Source: Vogesella alkaliphila
GTDB taxonomy: Bacteria; Pseudomonadota; Gammaproteobacteria; Burkholderiales; Chromobacteriaceae
Length of the DNA stretch: 64,000 nt
Direction: 5' to 3'
Assembly: GCF_014652475.1 (NCBI RefSeq)
Contig: NZ_BMYW01000001.1
Coordinates: 596,957-660,956, forward strand
Both the position numbers and the translations under genes were made by a program. Numbering within the stretch: the stretch's first letter is position 1; every line of letters starts with the position of its first letter. Below are positions 36,342 to 44,298 of this stretch, one piece after another. The notes beneath the pieces are model-generated. The model was not told the origin of the DNA. It worked only from the letters and a program-made list of their open reading frames with translations, and did no database searches.

Positions 36342-37088
36342 TTACGTCTTTTTCAGCCATGCCGCTGGCAGCGCCTCGGCCCAGCCCAGCTCGTGCACCA
36401 GCCGCGCAAAGTCGCCGTCCAGCGGCGCGGTGATGGTCAGCGCCTCGCCGCTGTGCGGATGGCGGATGCTCAGCTCCACCGCGTGCAGCAGCATGCGGCC
36501 AACGTTGAATTGCTGCTGGAAGAAGCGGTTGTGCACGCCCTTGCCGTGGGTGGCGTCGCCGATGATCGGGTGCGCGATGTGCTTCAGGTGGCGGCGCAGC
36601 TGGTGGCGGCGGCCGGTTTCCGGATGCAGTTCGACCAGTGCGTAGCGGCTTTGCGGGTAGCGGTCCACGGCGTAGGGCAGGGAGCAGCGCGCCAGCGTGC
36701 GGTAGCGGGTGAACGCCGGCTGCGCGTTCAGCTGCGCGTTGCCGTGCACGTACTCGCGCTCGTCCGGCTGGCGGGTGATGGCGTGATCGATGTCGCCGCT
36801 GTCGGCCGGATGGCCGCGCACCACCGCGAGGTAGGTCTTGGCCGGTTGTTTGGCGGCGAAATCCTGGTTCAGCAGTCGCGCGGTGTCGCTGTCCAGCGCG
36901 AACAGCAGCACGCCGCTGGTGCCGCGATCCAGTCTGTGCACCGGAAACACCTGCTGCCCGATCTGGTCGCGCAGCAATTGCACCGCGAAGCGGGTTTCGC
37001 GGCGGTCGATCTCGCTGCGGTGCACCAGCAGGCCGGACGGCTTGTCGATGGCGATCAGGTGCGGGTCACGATAGAGGATGGTGAGCAT
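36342..37088 (-). CDS. truC: tRNA pseudouridine(65) synthase-like protein
   Basis: The 248-residue enzyme of the RluA superfamily starts LTILYRDPHLIAIDKPSGLLVHRS and has the catalytic HRLDRGTSGVLLF, then ELHPETGRRHQLRRHLKHIAHPIIGD and a late NRFF segment. Length and sequence resemble TruC, which modifies U65 of tRNA-Ile and tRNA-Asp in E. coli. An internal GCGGCCAACGTT word (36495-36506) is read as NVGRM. A longer upstream frame lacks family similarity. Confidence 0.85.
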   Translation of the reverse strand: MLTILYRDPHLIAIDKPSGLLVHRSEIDRRETRFAVQLLRDQIGQQVFPVHRLDRGTSGVLLFALDSDTARLLNQDFAAKQPAKTYLAVVRGHPADSGDIDHAITRQPDEREYVHGNAQLNAQPAFTRYRTLARCSLPYAVDRYPQSRYALVELHPETGRRHQLRRHLKHIAHPIIGDATHGKGVHNRFFQQQFNVGRMLLHAVELSIRHPHSGEALTITAPLDGDFARLVHELGWAEALPAAWLKKT

Positions 37089-37236
37089 GGGCGGGGCCGG
37101 CGGCAAAAGCGCGCATTCTAACAGCGCCGCCGCGGCCACGCCGCGCCGATTGGCCGCCACGCCGGGCACGCCGGTTTTCCATTTGGCATGGCATGTGCTA
37201 TGGCTATAGTTCCCGCCGCCTGACAAGGACCCCACC

Positions 37237-39057
37237 ATGAGCGCCCGCCTGTCCACCGTTGCCCTGTCGCTGCTGCTGGCCGCCTGTGCCGCCACGCCGC
37301 CATCGTTCACCTACAGCCCGCTGCCGCCGCAGCCGGAAGCCGCCTCCGGCTACCAGGACAAGCCGGGCTGGGCCACCCGCCACTACGCGGTGGCCGCCGC
37401 CAACCCGCTGGCCACCGACGCTGGCCGTCAGGTGCTGGCCGCCGGCGGCAGCGCGCTGGATGCCGCCATCGCGGTGCAGATGGTGCTGGGGCTGGTGGAG
37501 CCGCAAAGCAGCGGCATCGGCGGCGGCGCCTTCCTGCTGTACTGGGACGGCAAGCAGGTCGGCGCTTGGGACGGCCGCGAGACCGCACCGGCTGCCGCCG
37601 ACGAGACGCTGTTCCTCGGCGCCGACGGCAAACCGCTGCCGTTCAACGACGCCGTGGTCGGTGGCCGCTCGGTGGGCGTGCCCGGCGTGGTGGCGATGCT
37701 GGAACAGGCGCACCGCGAGCAGGGCAAGCTGCCGTGGGCGGACCTGTTCCAGCCGGCCATCCGCCTCGCCGAGCAGGGTTTTGCCATCAGCCCGCGGCTG
37801 CATACGCTGCTCAAGTCCGACGCCTTCCTGAAGCAGGATCCGGTGGCCGCCGCCTACTTCTATCAGGCCAGCGGCGAGCCGTATCCGGTCGGCCACCAGC
37901 TGCGCAACCAGCCCTACGCCGACGTGCTGCGCCAGATCGCCGCACGCGGCAGCAAGGCGCTGCTGCAGGGCGCGGTGGCGCAGGCCATCGTCGCCAAGGT
38001 GCAGGGCCATGCGGCCAACCCCGGCAAGCTGACGCTGGCTGATCTCGCCGCCTACCGGCCGAAGAAGCGTGAGGCGCTGTGCAGCGACTACCGCGCCGCC
38101 AGCCGCGACTACCGCCTGTGCGGCTTCCCGCCACCGAGCAGTGGCGCCATCGCCATCGGCCAGATCCTCGGCATATTGAACAACACCGCCGCCGCCGGCC
38201 TGCCGCTGTCCGCCGGCGCGGACGGCAAGCCGCTGCCGTCGCCGCAGTGGCTGCACCTGTATACCGAGGCGTCGCGGCTGGCGTTTGCCGACCGCGCCAA
38301 GTACGTCGGCGATCCGGACTTCGTGGCCGCCCCCGGCGGCAGCTGGCACACCATGCTGGCGCTCGACTACCTGGCGGCGCGCGCGAAGCTGATCGGCGAC
38401 AACAGCATGAAGACGGCGCAGCCGGGCCAGCCCGGTGCCATGGCCTTGGCGCTGGGCATCGCCGCGCCGCAACCGGAGTACGGCACCAGCCACATCAGCA
38501 TCGTCGATGCCGACGGCCACGCGCTGAGCATGACCACCACCATCGAGGCGCAGTTCGGCGCGCGGCAGATGGTGAATCCGTCCGGCAAGGGCGTTGGCGG
38601 CTTCCTGCTCAACAACGAGCTGACCGATTTCAACTTCGCCCCCAACGACGCCGCCGGCCTGCCCACCGCCAACCGCGTGCAGCCGGGCAAGCGTCCGCGC
38701 AGCTCGATGAGCCCGACGCTGGTGTTCGACAAGGCCAGTGGCCAGCTGCTGATCAGCGGCGGCAGCCCCGGCGGCGCGCTGATCATCCACTACACCGCCA
38801 AGACGCTGTACGGCATGCTCAACTGGGGGCTGAACGCGCAGCAGGCGATCAACCTGCCCAACTTCGGCGCCACCGGCGCACCGACGCTGCTGGAAGAAAA
38901 ACGCTTCCCGGCGGACACCGTGCAGTGGCTGCAGGCGCACGGGCATGAAGTACGCGAAACCGACATGACCAGCGGCCTGCAGGCCATCGGCCGCACGGCG
39001 GAGGGCTACTTCGGCGGCGCCGACCCGCGCCGCGAAGGCGTGGTGATGGGGGAGTAG
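37237..39057 (+). CDS. ggt: gamma-glutamyltransferase
   Basis: The 606-residue precursor begins with a lipoprotein-like signal (LSLLLAACAAT), unusual for soluble periplasmic GGT, and starts the domain with GGSALDAAIAVQMVLGLVEPQSSGIGGGAF. The autoprocessing and nucleophile Thr lies in YGTSHISIVDADGHA, and the glutamyl-binding SSMSPTLVF and SGGSPGGALI motifs follow. It cleaves glutathione and transfers the gamma-glutamyl group in the periplasm or at the outer membrane. It stands alone, and a repeat element follows it. Confidence 0.93.
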   Translation: MSARLSTVALSLLLAACAATPPSFTYSPLPPQPEAASGYQDKPGWATRHYAVAAANPLATDAGRQVLAAGGSALDAAIAVQMVLGLVEPQSSGIGGGAFLLYWDGKQVGAWDGRETAPAAADETLFLGADGKPLPFNDAVVGGRSVGVPGVVAMLEQAHREQGKLPWADLFQPAIRLAEQGFAISPRLHTLLKSDAFLKQDPVAAAYFYQASGEPYPVGHQLRNQPYADVLRQIAARGSKALLQGAVAQAIVAKVQGHAANPGKLTLADLAAYRPKKREALCSDYRAASRDYRLCGFPPPSSGAIAIGQILGILNNTAAAGLPLSAGADGKPLPSPQWLHLYTEASRLAFADRAKYVGDPDFVAAPGGSWHTMLALDYLAARAKLIGDNSMKTAQPGQPGAMALALGIAAPQPEYGTSHISIVDADGHALSMTTTIEAQFGARQMVNPSGKGVGGFLLNNELTDFNFAPNDAAGLPTANRVQPGKRPRSSMSPTLVFDKASGQLLISGGSPGGALIIHYTAKTLYGMLNWGLNAQQAINLPNFGATGAPTLLEEKRFPADTVQWLQAHGHEVRETDMTSGLQAIGRTAEGYFGGADPRREGVVMGE

Positions 39058-39455
39058 GGCGCAATCCCCGGAAAACTCAGCCAAACAAGCGGCCAACCCT
39101 GGACAAGGTTGGCGCTTTGTTTTCTGGGGTTGTTCTATGCGCTTGAAACCGACGGGGGAGCATGCGTAGCCCGGATAAGGCGAAGCCGCATCCGGGGATT
39201 CACCAATGTTGGCCGCAAGGCAAAACGTGGGCGGAGGCGATGACCTCAATGCGCCGCGAGATGGGGTCTTGTGAGGCGGGCAAGTCCCCGGATGCGCTTA
39301 GGCTTATCCGGGCTACTTGCTGCTGCGGCGGGCCGCTTTGCCATGACAATATCTTTGTGTGTTAACTAGTTGAGGGCTATGATTTTTATCATCAACATCA
39401 AATGTTATTTTGGCACCACTGTCCGTATAAATACAATTAGGATAATAAAGATTGT
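39058..39455. other. repeat-filled intergenic region
   Basis: The 398 bp after ggt hold an imperfect inverted pair of the repeat word (39089-39115, GCGGCCAACCCTGG with AAGGTTGGCG), then the 151-bp palindromic element described separately. About 100 bp of AT-rich sequence before the next gene contain a likely promoter (TATAAAT-like near 39425). Confidence 0.6.
39166..39316. mobile_element. 151-bp palindromic element, copy 1
   Basis: The ends are 32-bp nearly perfect inverted repeats: GTAGCCCGGATAAGG..GCATCCGGGGA at the left and its complement at the right. A second copy of identical length lies at 44137-44287; I count about ten differences in 151 positions. The homology also extends about 60 bp leftward through the repeat-word hairpin. 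Both copies sit next to AT-rich accessory genes. It is non-coding. Confidence 0.75.
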
Positions 39456-39734
39456 ATGAACCCTATGACCCAAAAATTTGCATTTTCTTATGGCATTTGG
39501 GTGATGTTTTGCCTGGTGCTTAGTGCAGTTGGTTTTGGGGATGGAATAGCAGGTCATTTCCTCTTGGCTATTAGTGGTATGCCTTTAGCCCTTTTTTCTT
39601 TTCATGTTATTCCAAATGGTTCTGTTTTTGCCACTTTCGTTGCCGGGCTTATTGGCTGGCTCCAATGGTGTTTGGTGGTTGAGATCAATGCACGATGGGA
39701 AGCATGGAGAAAATCAAAAAATGCAAAAACCTAA
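39456..39734 (+). CDS. small membrane protein
   Basis: The 92-residue protein is dominated by two or three hydrophobic stretches (SYGIWVMFCLVLSAVGFG; HFLLAISGMPLALFSFHVI; FVAGLIGWLQWCLVVEI) and ends with a basic tail. An AGGAT motif lies upstream of the ATG, the first of two near MNPM. The gene is AT-rich compared with the core and stands alone between a repeat element and a secreted hypothetical gene. No family recognised. Confidence 0.55.
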   Translation: MNPMTQKFAFSYGIWVMFCLVLSAVGFGDGIAGHFLLAISGMPLALFSFHVIPNGSVFATFVAGLIGWLQWCLVVEINARWEAWRKSKNAKT

Positions 39735-39956
39735 TTTCAGCTTCTGAGGAGTGTTATTCCGCTAGGCTGGCGCCGTCCGCAGAGCGTCATTATTAGGGTT
39801 CTACACATGCATTGTTTCGAAAAAAGTGGTTATCGAACGACTGTAACTGGCCGGCTGCTGCCAGCGCACCCTGCGGCGACAGCCGACCCAAAACGGAAGT
39901 CACCTGATTGGAAGATGTACGTTCAACAAAGTGAAGACCCCTTGGGAACCGGCTGG

Positions 39957-40361
39957 TTATGGTTTGACTGACATATTGATGACGATGGGCAATACTCCAT
40001 AGTCGCAAGTGGGCGGCGGCGGTGCGCGAAACGATGCCATTGCGGTGGCCAAACAAGCAGCAGTATTCGTGCTTGGTTCGTGGGCTATATCCATGAATCG
40101 GCCGTCTTGTGAAACGTTCGCTACCACAGTGAATTTTTCTGTGCTGGCACCCGCACGCGACATACACTCCTGCATTGCAGTCGCCAAAGAGGGCCCAATG
40201 GTGGGATACATTTCATTTTGAAAATACTGGGTAGTAGCTTTCTGCTTCTCCGTATTTTTTGCAAGAGCGACACGCTCAGCAAACGATGGAGTATCCGCAG
40301 CGCTCGCCTGAAAAGCTAAAACACTAAGCACTGCAATGTAGGCGCGGCATAGGTGGCTCAT
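39957..40361 (-). CDS. secreted hypothetical protein
   Basis: The 134-residue protein has a signal peptide (MSHLCRAYIAVLSVLAFQASA) and a mature domain with three further Cys residues (QECMSRAG, AACLATAM, PTCDYGV). The pattern VVANVSQDGRFMDI followed by CLATAM resembles a small TonB-C-like or energy-transducer-like fold, which is a guess. It is AT-richer than the core and read towards the small membrane protein gene. No partner identified. Confidence 0.55.
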   Translation of the reverse strand: MSHLCRAYIAVLSVLAFQASAADTPSFAERVALAKNTEKQKATTQYFQNEMYPTIGPSLATAMQECMSRAGASTEKFTVVANVSQDGRFMDIAHEPSTNTAACLATAMASFRAPPPPTCDYGVLPIVINMSVKP

Positions 40362-40627
40362 AGGTGTTAATATAAAATAAATGGCATTTTCGCCATATTA
40401 AGTTGGCTAGGTGCGGCATATCTTGGGTAAGGAATAATCCTGAATGACAGAGCAATGCAGGTGCCGGGCAAATTCTTGAATCTATTCACTATAGATGACA
40501 GCCATACATGGCGCCGTATAAGTTGCTTAATGGATTGTGATGGTAGATATATTTCATTGCCATGTTGAGTGCGCTTTTACCAATGGCAGTTTTGGTGCGA
40601 TTAGTCCTGCGTCCGCTTCTGGCCGTA
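40362..40627. other. AT-rich intergenic region before the duplicated segment
   Basis: No gene is supported here. A minus-strand frame enters from the pseudogene to the right after loss of its stop codon, but it has no features of a real protein. An inverted ATGGCATTTT/CGCCAT motif upstream of the secreted protein is the only structure noted. Confidence 0.45.
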
Positions 40628-40667
40628 ACCAGCCCACATCCACTCCCCCACAACCCCCTCAACCCCA

Positions 40668-40699
40668 TGCGGCCAACCTTGTCGCCAAGGTTGGCCGCA
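40668..40699. repeat. inverted word pair in the duplicated segment
   Basis: TGCGGCCAACCTTG and CAAGGTTGGCCGCA around TCGC, a perfect 14-bp stem. The same hairpin is found at 46438-46469 in the second copy of the segment. Confidence 0.8.
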
Positions 40700-40725
40700 G
40701 CCGTTTCAGATGTCAGATAAAACGC

Positions 40726-40862
40726 TGACTTCAGCACCACCTCGCCGAAGTCCACCCACCCGAACAGGCTGACCTGGTAAGCGCTGACCTTGCCGCTGCT
40801 GATCACCGCGGCGGTCGGGTGCGCCTGCAGCCGCCACCGCGCCTGTTTCTTGATGACCTGCT
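40726..40862 (-). pseudogene. 3' remnant of a peptide-binding protein gene
   Basis: This piece encodes ISSGKVSAYQVSLFGWVDFGEVVLK. It matches the last residues of the intact solute-binding protein at 46496-48079 (ITSNKVSGYQVSPFGRVDFSKVVLK) and is about 85% identical at the DNA level. The original stop codon is changed (TAA to TCA) and everything upstream of about 45 codons is missing. The similarity continues downstream of the coding part to 40628, so the copied block is about 235 bp. Confidence 0.8.
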
Positions 40863-40927
40863 AAACAGGAAGGCTGCCGATTCAACGACGTGGCAGCCGC
40901 CAGGCCTTGCCGACGGGCGGGAAAGGC

Positions 40928-41734
40928 TCAGTCATCCCACTCCGGCACCAGTCCGTCCGGGTTCACCTGGCGGTCGCCGCGCTCCAGCGCGTCGATGGCG
41001 GCCATGTCGTCCGCGCACAGCTGCAGCGTGGCGGCAGCCAGATTGCCCAGCAGGTTCTCGCGACGGGTGGAGGAGGGAATCACCGCGTAACCGTGCTGCA
41101 GCGCCCAGGCGAGCGTCACCTGCGCCGCAGTGGCGCCGAGGCGGGCGGCAATCGCCTGGATCACCGGCTCCTGCAGCAGGCGGCCGTAGCCCAGGGTCAT
41201 GTAGGAGGTGACGGCAATGCCCTGCTGCCGCAGGAAGGCGGTCAGCCGGCGGTTCTGCAGGTAGGGGCTGAGCTCGATCTGGTTGGTGGCGATCTCGCCG
41301 GCACCCACCACATCAATGGCGCGCTGCGTCAGGGCGATGTTGAAGTTGGAGATGCCGATCTGCCGCGTCAGCCCCTGCGCCTTGGCCTCGGCCAGCGCCG
41401 TCATGTACTCCTCCAGCGGCGTGTCGTCGCCCGGCGCCGGCCAGTGGATCAGCGTCAGGTCCACCACGTCGGTGCGCAGCTTGTCCAGGCTGGCGCGCAG
41501 GCTGGGGATCAGCTTGTCGGCGGCGTAGTTGGCGGTCCAGATCTTGGTGGTGAGGAACAGCTCGCTGCGCGCCACGCCGGATTCGGCAATCGCCTGGCCC
41601 ACTTCGGCCTCGTTGTCGTAGATCTGCGCGGTGTCCACGGCGCGGTAGCCCAGTTGTAGTGCGGTGCGCACCGAGTCGATGACGGTCTGGCCCTGCAGGC
41701 GGAAGGTGCCGACGCCGAATGCCGGAATGCTCAT
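40928..41734 (-). CDS. dkgB: aldo-keto reductase (DkgB-like)
   Basis: The 268-residue NADPH-dependent reductase shows the AKR signatures [30 protein letters not shown] (with the catalytic region KTIW-like LTTKIW) and [19 protein letters not shown]. coli DkgB reduces 2,5-diketo-D-gluconate and methylglyoxal. It follows an MFS exporter gene on the same strand, and a LysR regulator is divergent from that exporter, so the three form one regulatory unit. A repeat word at 41766-41777 lies in the gap before it. Confidence 0.85.
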   Translation of the reverse strand: MSIPAFGVGTFRLQGQTVIDSVRTALQLGYRAVDTAQIYDNEAEVGQAIAESGVARSELFLTTKIWTANYAADKLIPSLRASLDKLRTDVVDLTLIHWPAPGDDTPLEEYMTALAEAKAQGLTRQIGISNFNIALTQRAIDVVGAGEIATNQIELSPYLQNRRLTAFLRQQGIAVTSYMTLGYGRLLQEPVIQAIAARLGATAAQVTLAWALQHGYAVIPSSTRRENLLGNLAAATLQLCADDMAAIDALERGDRQVNPDGLVPEWDD

Positions 41735-41801
41735 GATGTGTCCTTGTGTGTATTGATGAGTCGAAAAGGTTGGCCGCAGGCCGTGCCGGCGGCCTGGTCT
41801 A

Positions 41802-43007
41802 TCAGTGCGCCGTCACCGGGCTGGCCGGGCGGGCCAGTGGGTGGTGCCCGGCGCGGCGGTCCAGCCGGCCCGACCAGCCGGTGAGCAGCCAGGCGGCCAG
41901 CACGATCAGCGCGCCGATCCACGGGGTATGCATGATGCCGAGGCTGGCCACGATGTGGCCGCCGGCCCAGGCGCCGAAGGCGATGCCTACATTGAAGGCG
42001 GCGATGTTCAGGCCGGAGGCCACGTCCACCGCCTGCGGCGCGGCGCGTTCTGCCTGCTGCACCACGTACAGCTGCAGCCCGGCCACGTTGCCGAACGCCA
42101 CCGCGCCCCACAGCAGCACGGTGAGCACCACCAGCCATTTCGATGCCGCGGTCAGCGTCAGCAACAGCAGCACCGCCGCCAGGCCGGCAAAGATGATCTG
42201 CAGCGCGCGCACCGGGCCGAGGCGATCGGCCAGCCGGCCGCCCCACACATTGCCCACCGCCACGCTCAGGCCGTAGGCCAGCATCACCAGGCTCACCGCC
42301 GCGGCGGGAAAGCCGCTGACCTGCTGCAACATGGGCGCCAGGTAGGTAAAGGCGGTGAAGGAGCCGCCGTAGCCCAGCGCCGTCATGGCATACACCAGCA
42401 GCAGGCGCGGCTTGGCCAGTACCGCGAACTGACTGGCCAGCGTGGCGGGCGCCGGACGGGCGATATGGCGCGGCACCAGCAACAGGCTGCCGATGAAGGC
42501 CACCACCCCCAGCAGCGATACCGCCAGGAAGGTGCTCTGCCAGCCGAACAGCTGGCCGATCCAGGTGCCCAGCGGTACACCGCTGACCAAGGCCACGGTC
42601 AGACCGGAGAACATCATGGCAATGGCGCTGGCGGCTTTTTCGCGCGGCACCAGGCCGGTGGCGATGGTGGAGCCGATGGAGAAGAACACGCCGTGCGCCA
42701 GGCCGGTGAGGATGCGCGCCATGATCAGCGCCTGGTAGCCGGGCGCCTGCCAGGCCACCAGGTTGCCGAGGGTGAACAGCGCCATCAGGCTCAACAGCAG
42801 CGTCTTGCGCGGCATGCGGCCGCTGAGCGCGGTAAGCAGCGGCGCGCCCACCGCCACGCCCAGGGCGTACAGGCTGACCAGCAGCCCGGCGGAAGGCAGC
42901 GACACCTGCAGGTCGGCGGCAATGGTGGGAATCAGACCGACAATCACGAATTCCGTGGTGCCGATGGCGAAGGCGCTGAGGGTTAGCGCCCAGAGGGCAA
43001 GTGGCAT
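41802..43007 (-). CDS. MFS transporter (YdhP/AraJ-type exporter)
   Basis: The 401-residue protein has 12 TM segments and the drug/sugar exporter signature [18 protein letters not shown] near the N-terminus, followed by [15 protein letters not shown] (motif A-like) and [20 protein letters not shown]. It belongs to the DHA1 group that includes YdhP and AraJ. The substrate is unknown. It is probably co-transcribed with the aldo-keto reductase and controlled by the divergent LysR regulator. Confidence 0.88.
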   Translation of the reverse strand: MPLALWALTLSAFAIGTTEFVIVGLIPTIAADLQVSLPSAGLLVSLYALGVAVGAPLLTALSGRMPRKTLLLSLMALFTLGNLVAWQAPGYQALIMARILTGLAHGVFFSIGSTIATGLVPREKAASAIAMMFSGLTVALVSGVPLGTWIGQLFGWQSTFLAVSLLGVVAFIGSLLLVPRHIARPAPATLASQFAVLAKPRLLLVYAMTALGYGGSFTAFTYLAPMLQQVSGFPAAAVSLVMLAYGLSVAVGNVWGGRLADRLGPVRALQIIFAGLAAVLLLLTLTAASKWLVVLTVLLWGAVAFGNVAGLQLYVVQQAERAAPQAVDVASGLNIAAFNVGIAFGAWAGGHIVASLGIMHTPWIGALIVLAAWLLTGWSGRLDRRAGHHPLARPASPVTAH

Positions 43008-43107
43008 GGATCGCTCCTTGGTTGACAGGGAATGCGGCGATTATCTGTGCTTGCGCTGCCGGGAAAAATGGCGGTAAATGGCAAAATCCTGTGACTGGAA
43101 ATCAATA

Positions 43108-44007
43108 ATGCTATCCAGCGATACCCTGGGCATCTTCGTGGCCGTCGCTGAGGCCGGTTCGTTTACCGCCGCGGCCGAGCGGCTGGGGCTGACGCCGTCC
43201 GGCATCAGCCGCAGCGTGGCCAAACTGGAAAAGCAGCTGGGCGTGCGGCTGATTACCCGCACCACGCGGCGGCTGGACCTCACCGAGGAAGGGCAGTGGC
43301 TGCTGGCCAATGCGCGCGACATCCTGAGCCGGCTGCAGGAAACCGCGCTGACGCTGCAATCGGCGGCGGAGCACCCGTCCGGGCTGCTGCGCGTCAATGC
43401 CGCCACGCCGGTGTTCAACCACCTGCTGGCGCCGCTGCTGCCGGCATTCCAGCGCCGCTACCCGCGCATCCGCCTGGAGCTGGTGAGCGGCGAGACCATC
43501 GTCGACCTGATCGAGGAACGCGCCGACGTGGCGATACGGGTGGGGCAGCTGCAGGATTCCACCCTCAGCGCCCGCCTGCTTTGCGAAAGCCGGCTGCGCC
43601 TGCTGGCGGCACCGGACTACCTGCAGCGTTGCGGCCAACCTGCCACAGTGGCGGAGCTGGCCGCACACAGCCTGCTGGGCTTCACCCAGCCGGCGTCACT
43701 GAACATCTGGCCGCTGCGCCACGCCGGCGGCGACGGCTACCCGGTGGAGGCGGCGATCAGCACTTCCAACGGCGAAACCCTGCGCCACCTGGCGCTGAAC
43801 GGCAGCGGCATCGCCTGCCTGTCGGATTTCATGACTGCCGAGGACCGGCGGGCGGGGCGGCTGGTGGAGGTGCTGCCGGCGCAGACGCTGGACTGGCGGC
43901 AGCCTATCTGGGCGGTGTACTACCGGCAGGGCTTCCTGGCGGCGCGGGTGTCGCACTTTGTCGCTTTTCTGGCCGAGCAGCTGCAGCAGCCTGCCGGCCT
44001 GGCCTGA
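43108..44007 (+). CDS. LysR family regulator
   Basis: The 299-residue protein has the N-terminal helix-turn-helix (FVAVAEAGSFTAAAERLGLTPSGISRSVAKLEKQLG) and the LysR effector domain (PAFQRRYPRIRLELVSG, IDLIEERADVAIRVG). I take the second ATG at 43108 because it places the HTH at the usual distance from the start; an earlier ATG at 43078 would add ten residues. It is divergent from the MFS/aldo-keto reductase genes and likely controls them; the 100 bp between should carry its operator. Confidence 0.9.
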   Translation: MLSSDTLGIFVAVAEAGSFTAAAERLGLTPSGISRSVAKLEKQLGVRLITRTTRRLDLTEEGQWLLANARDILSRLQETALTLQSAAEHPSGLLRVNAATPVFNHLLAPLLPAFQRRYPRIRLELVSGETIVDLIEERADVAIRVGQLQDSTLSARLLCESRLRLLAAPDYLQRCGQPATVAELAAHSLLGFTQPASLNIWPLRHAGGDGYPVEAAISTSNGETLRHLALNGSGIACLSDFMTAEDRRAGRLVEVLPAQTLDWRQPIWAVYYRQGFLAARVSHFVAFLAEQLQQPAGLA

Positions 44008-44054
44008 AAAGTACGCAGGGTCCTGCCTCGCCCACTTCGCTGCACCCAAAACGG

Positions 44055-44096
44055 CTGCGGCCAACCTTGTCACCAAGGTTGGCCGCTTTGTTTTTT
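44055..44096 (+). terminator. terminator made of an inverted word pair
   Basis: GCGGCCAACCTTG and CAAGGTTGGCCGC around TCAC, followed by TTTGTTTTTTT, form a good intrinsic terminator for the LysR gene. Confidence 0.85.
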
Positions 44097-44136
44097 TGGG
44101 CTGTTTCCTGCGCTTGAAGCCGGCAGGAAATCATTT

Positions 44137-44287
44137 GTCGCCCGGATAAGGCGCAGCCGCATCCGGGGACTCACCAACGTTGGCCGCAAGGCAAAACGTG
44201 GGCGGAGGAGATGGCCTCAATGCGCCGCGAGATGGATTCTTGTGCGGTGGGCAAGTCCCCGGATGCGCTTAGGCTTATCCGGGCTAC
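44137..44287. mobile_element. 151-bp palindromic element, copy 2
   Basis: This is the same length as, and about 93% identical to, 39166-39316, with the same 32-bp terminal inverted repeats. It includes a repeat word at 44176-44187. It ends 11 bp before the stop of the AT-rich OLD-like gene. Confidence 0.75.
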
Positions 44288-44298
44288 GAGTTAGCTAG

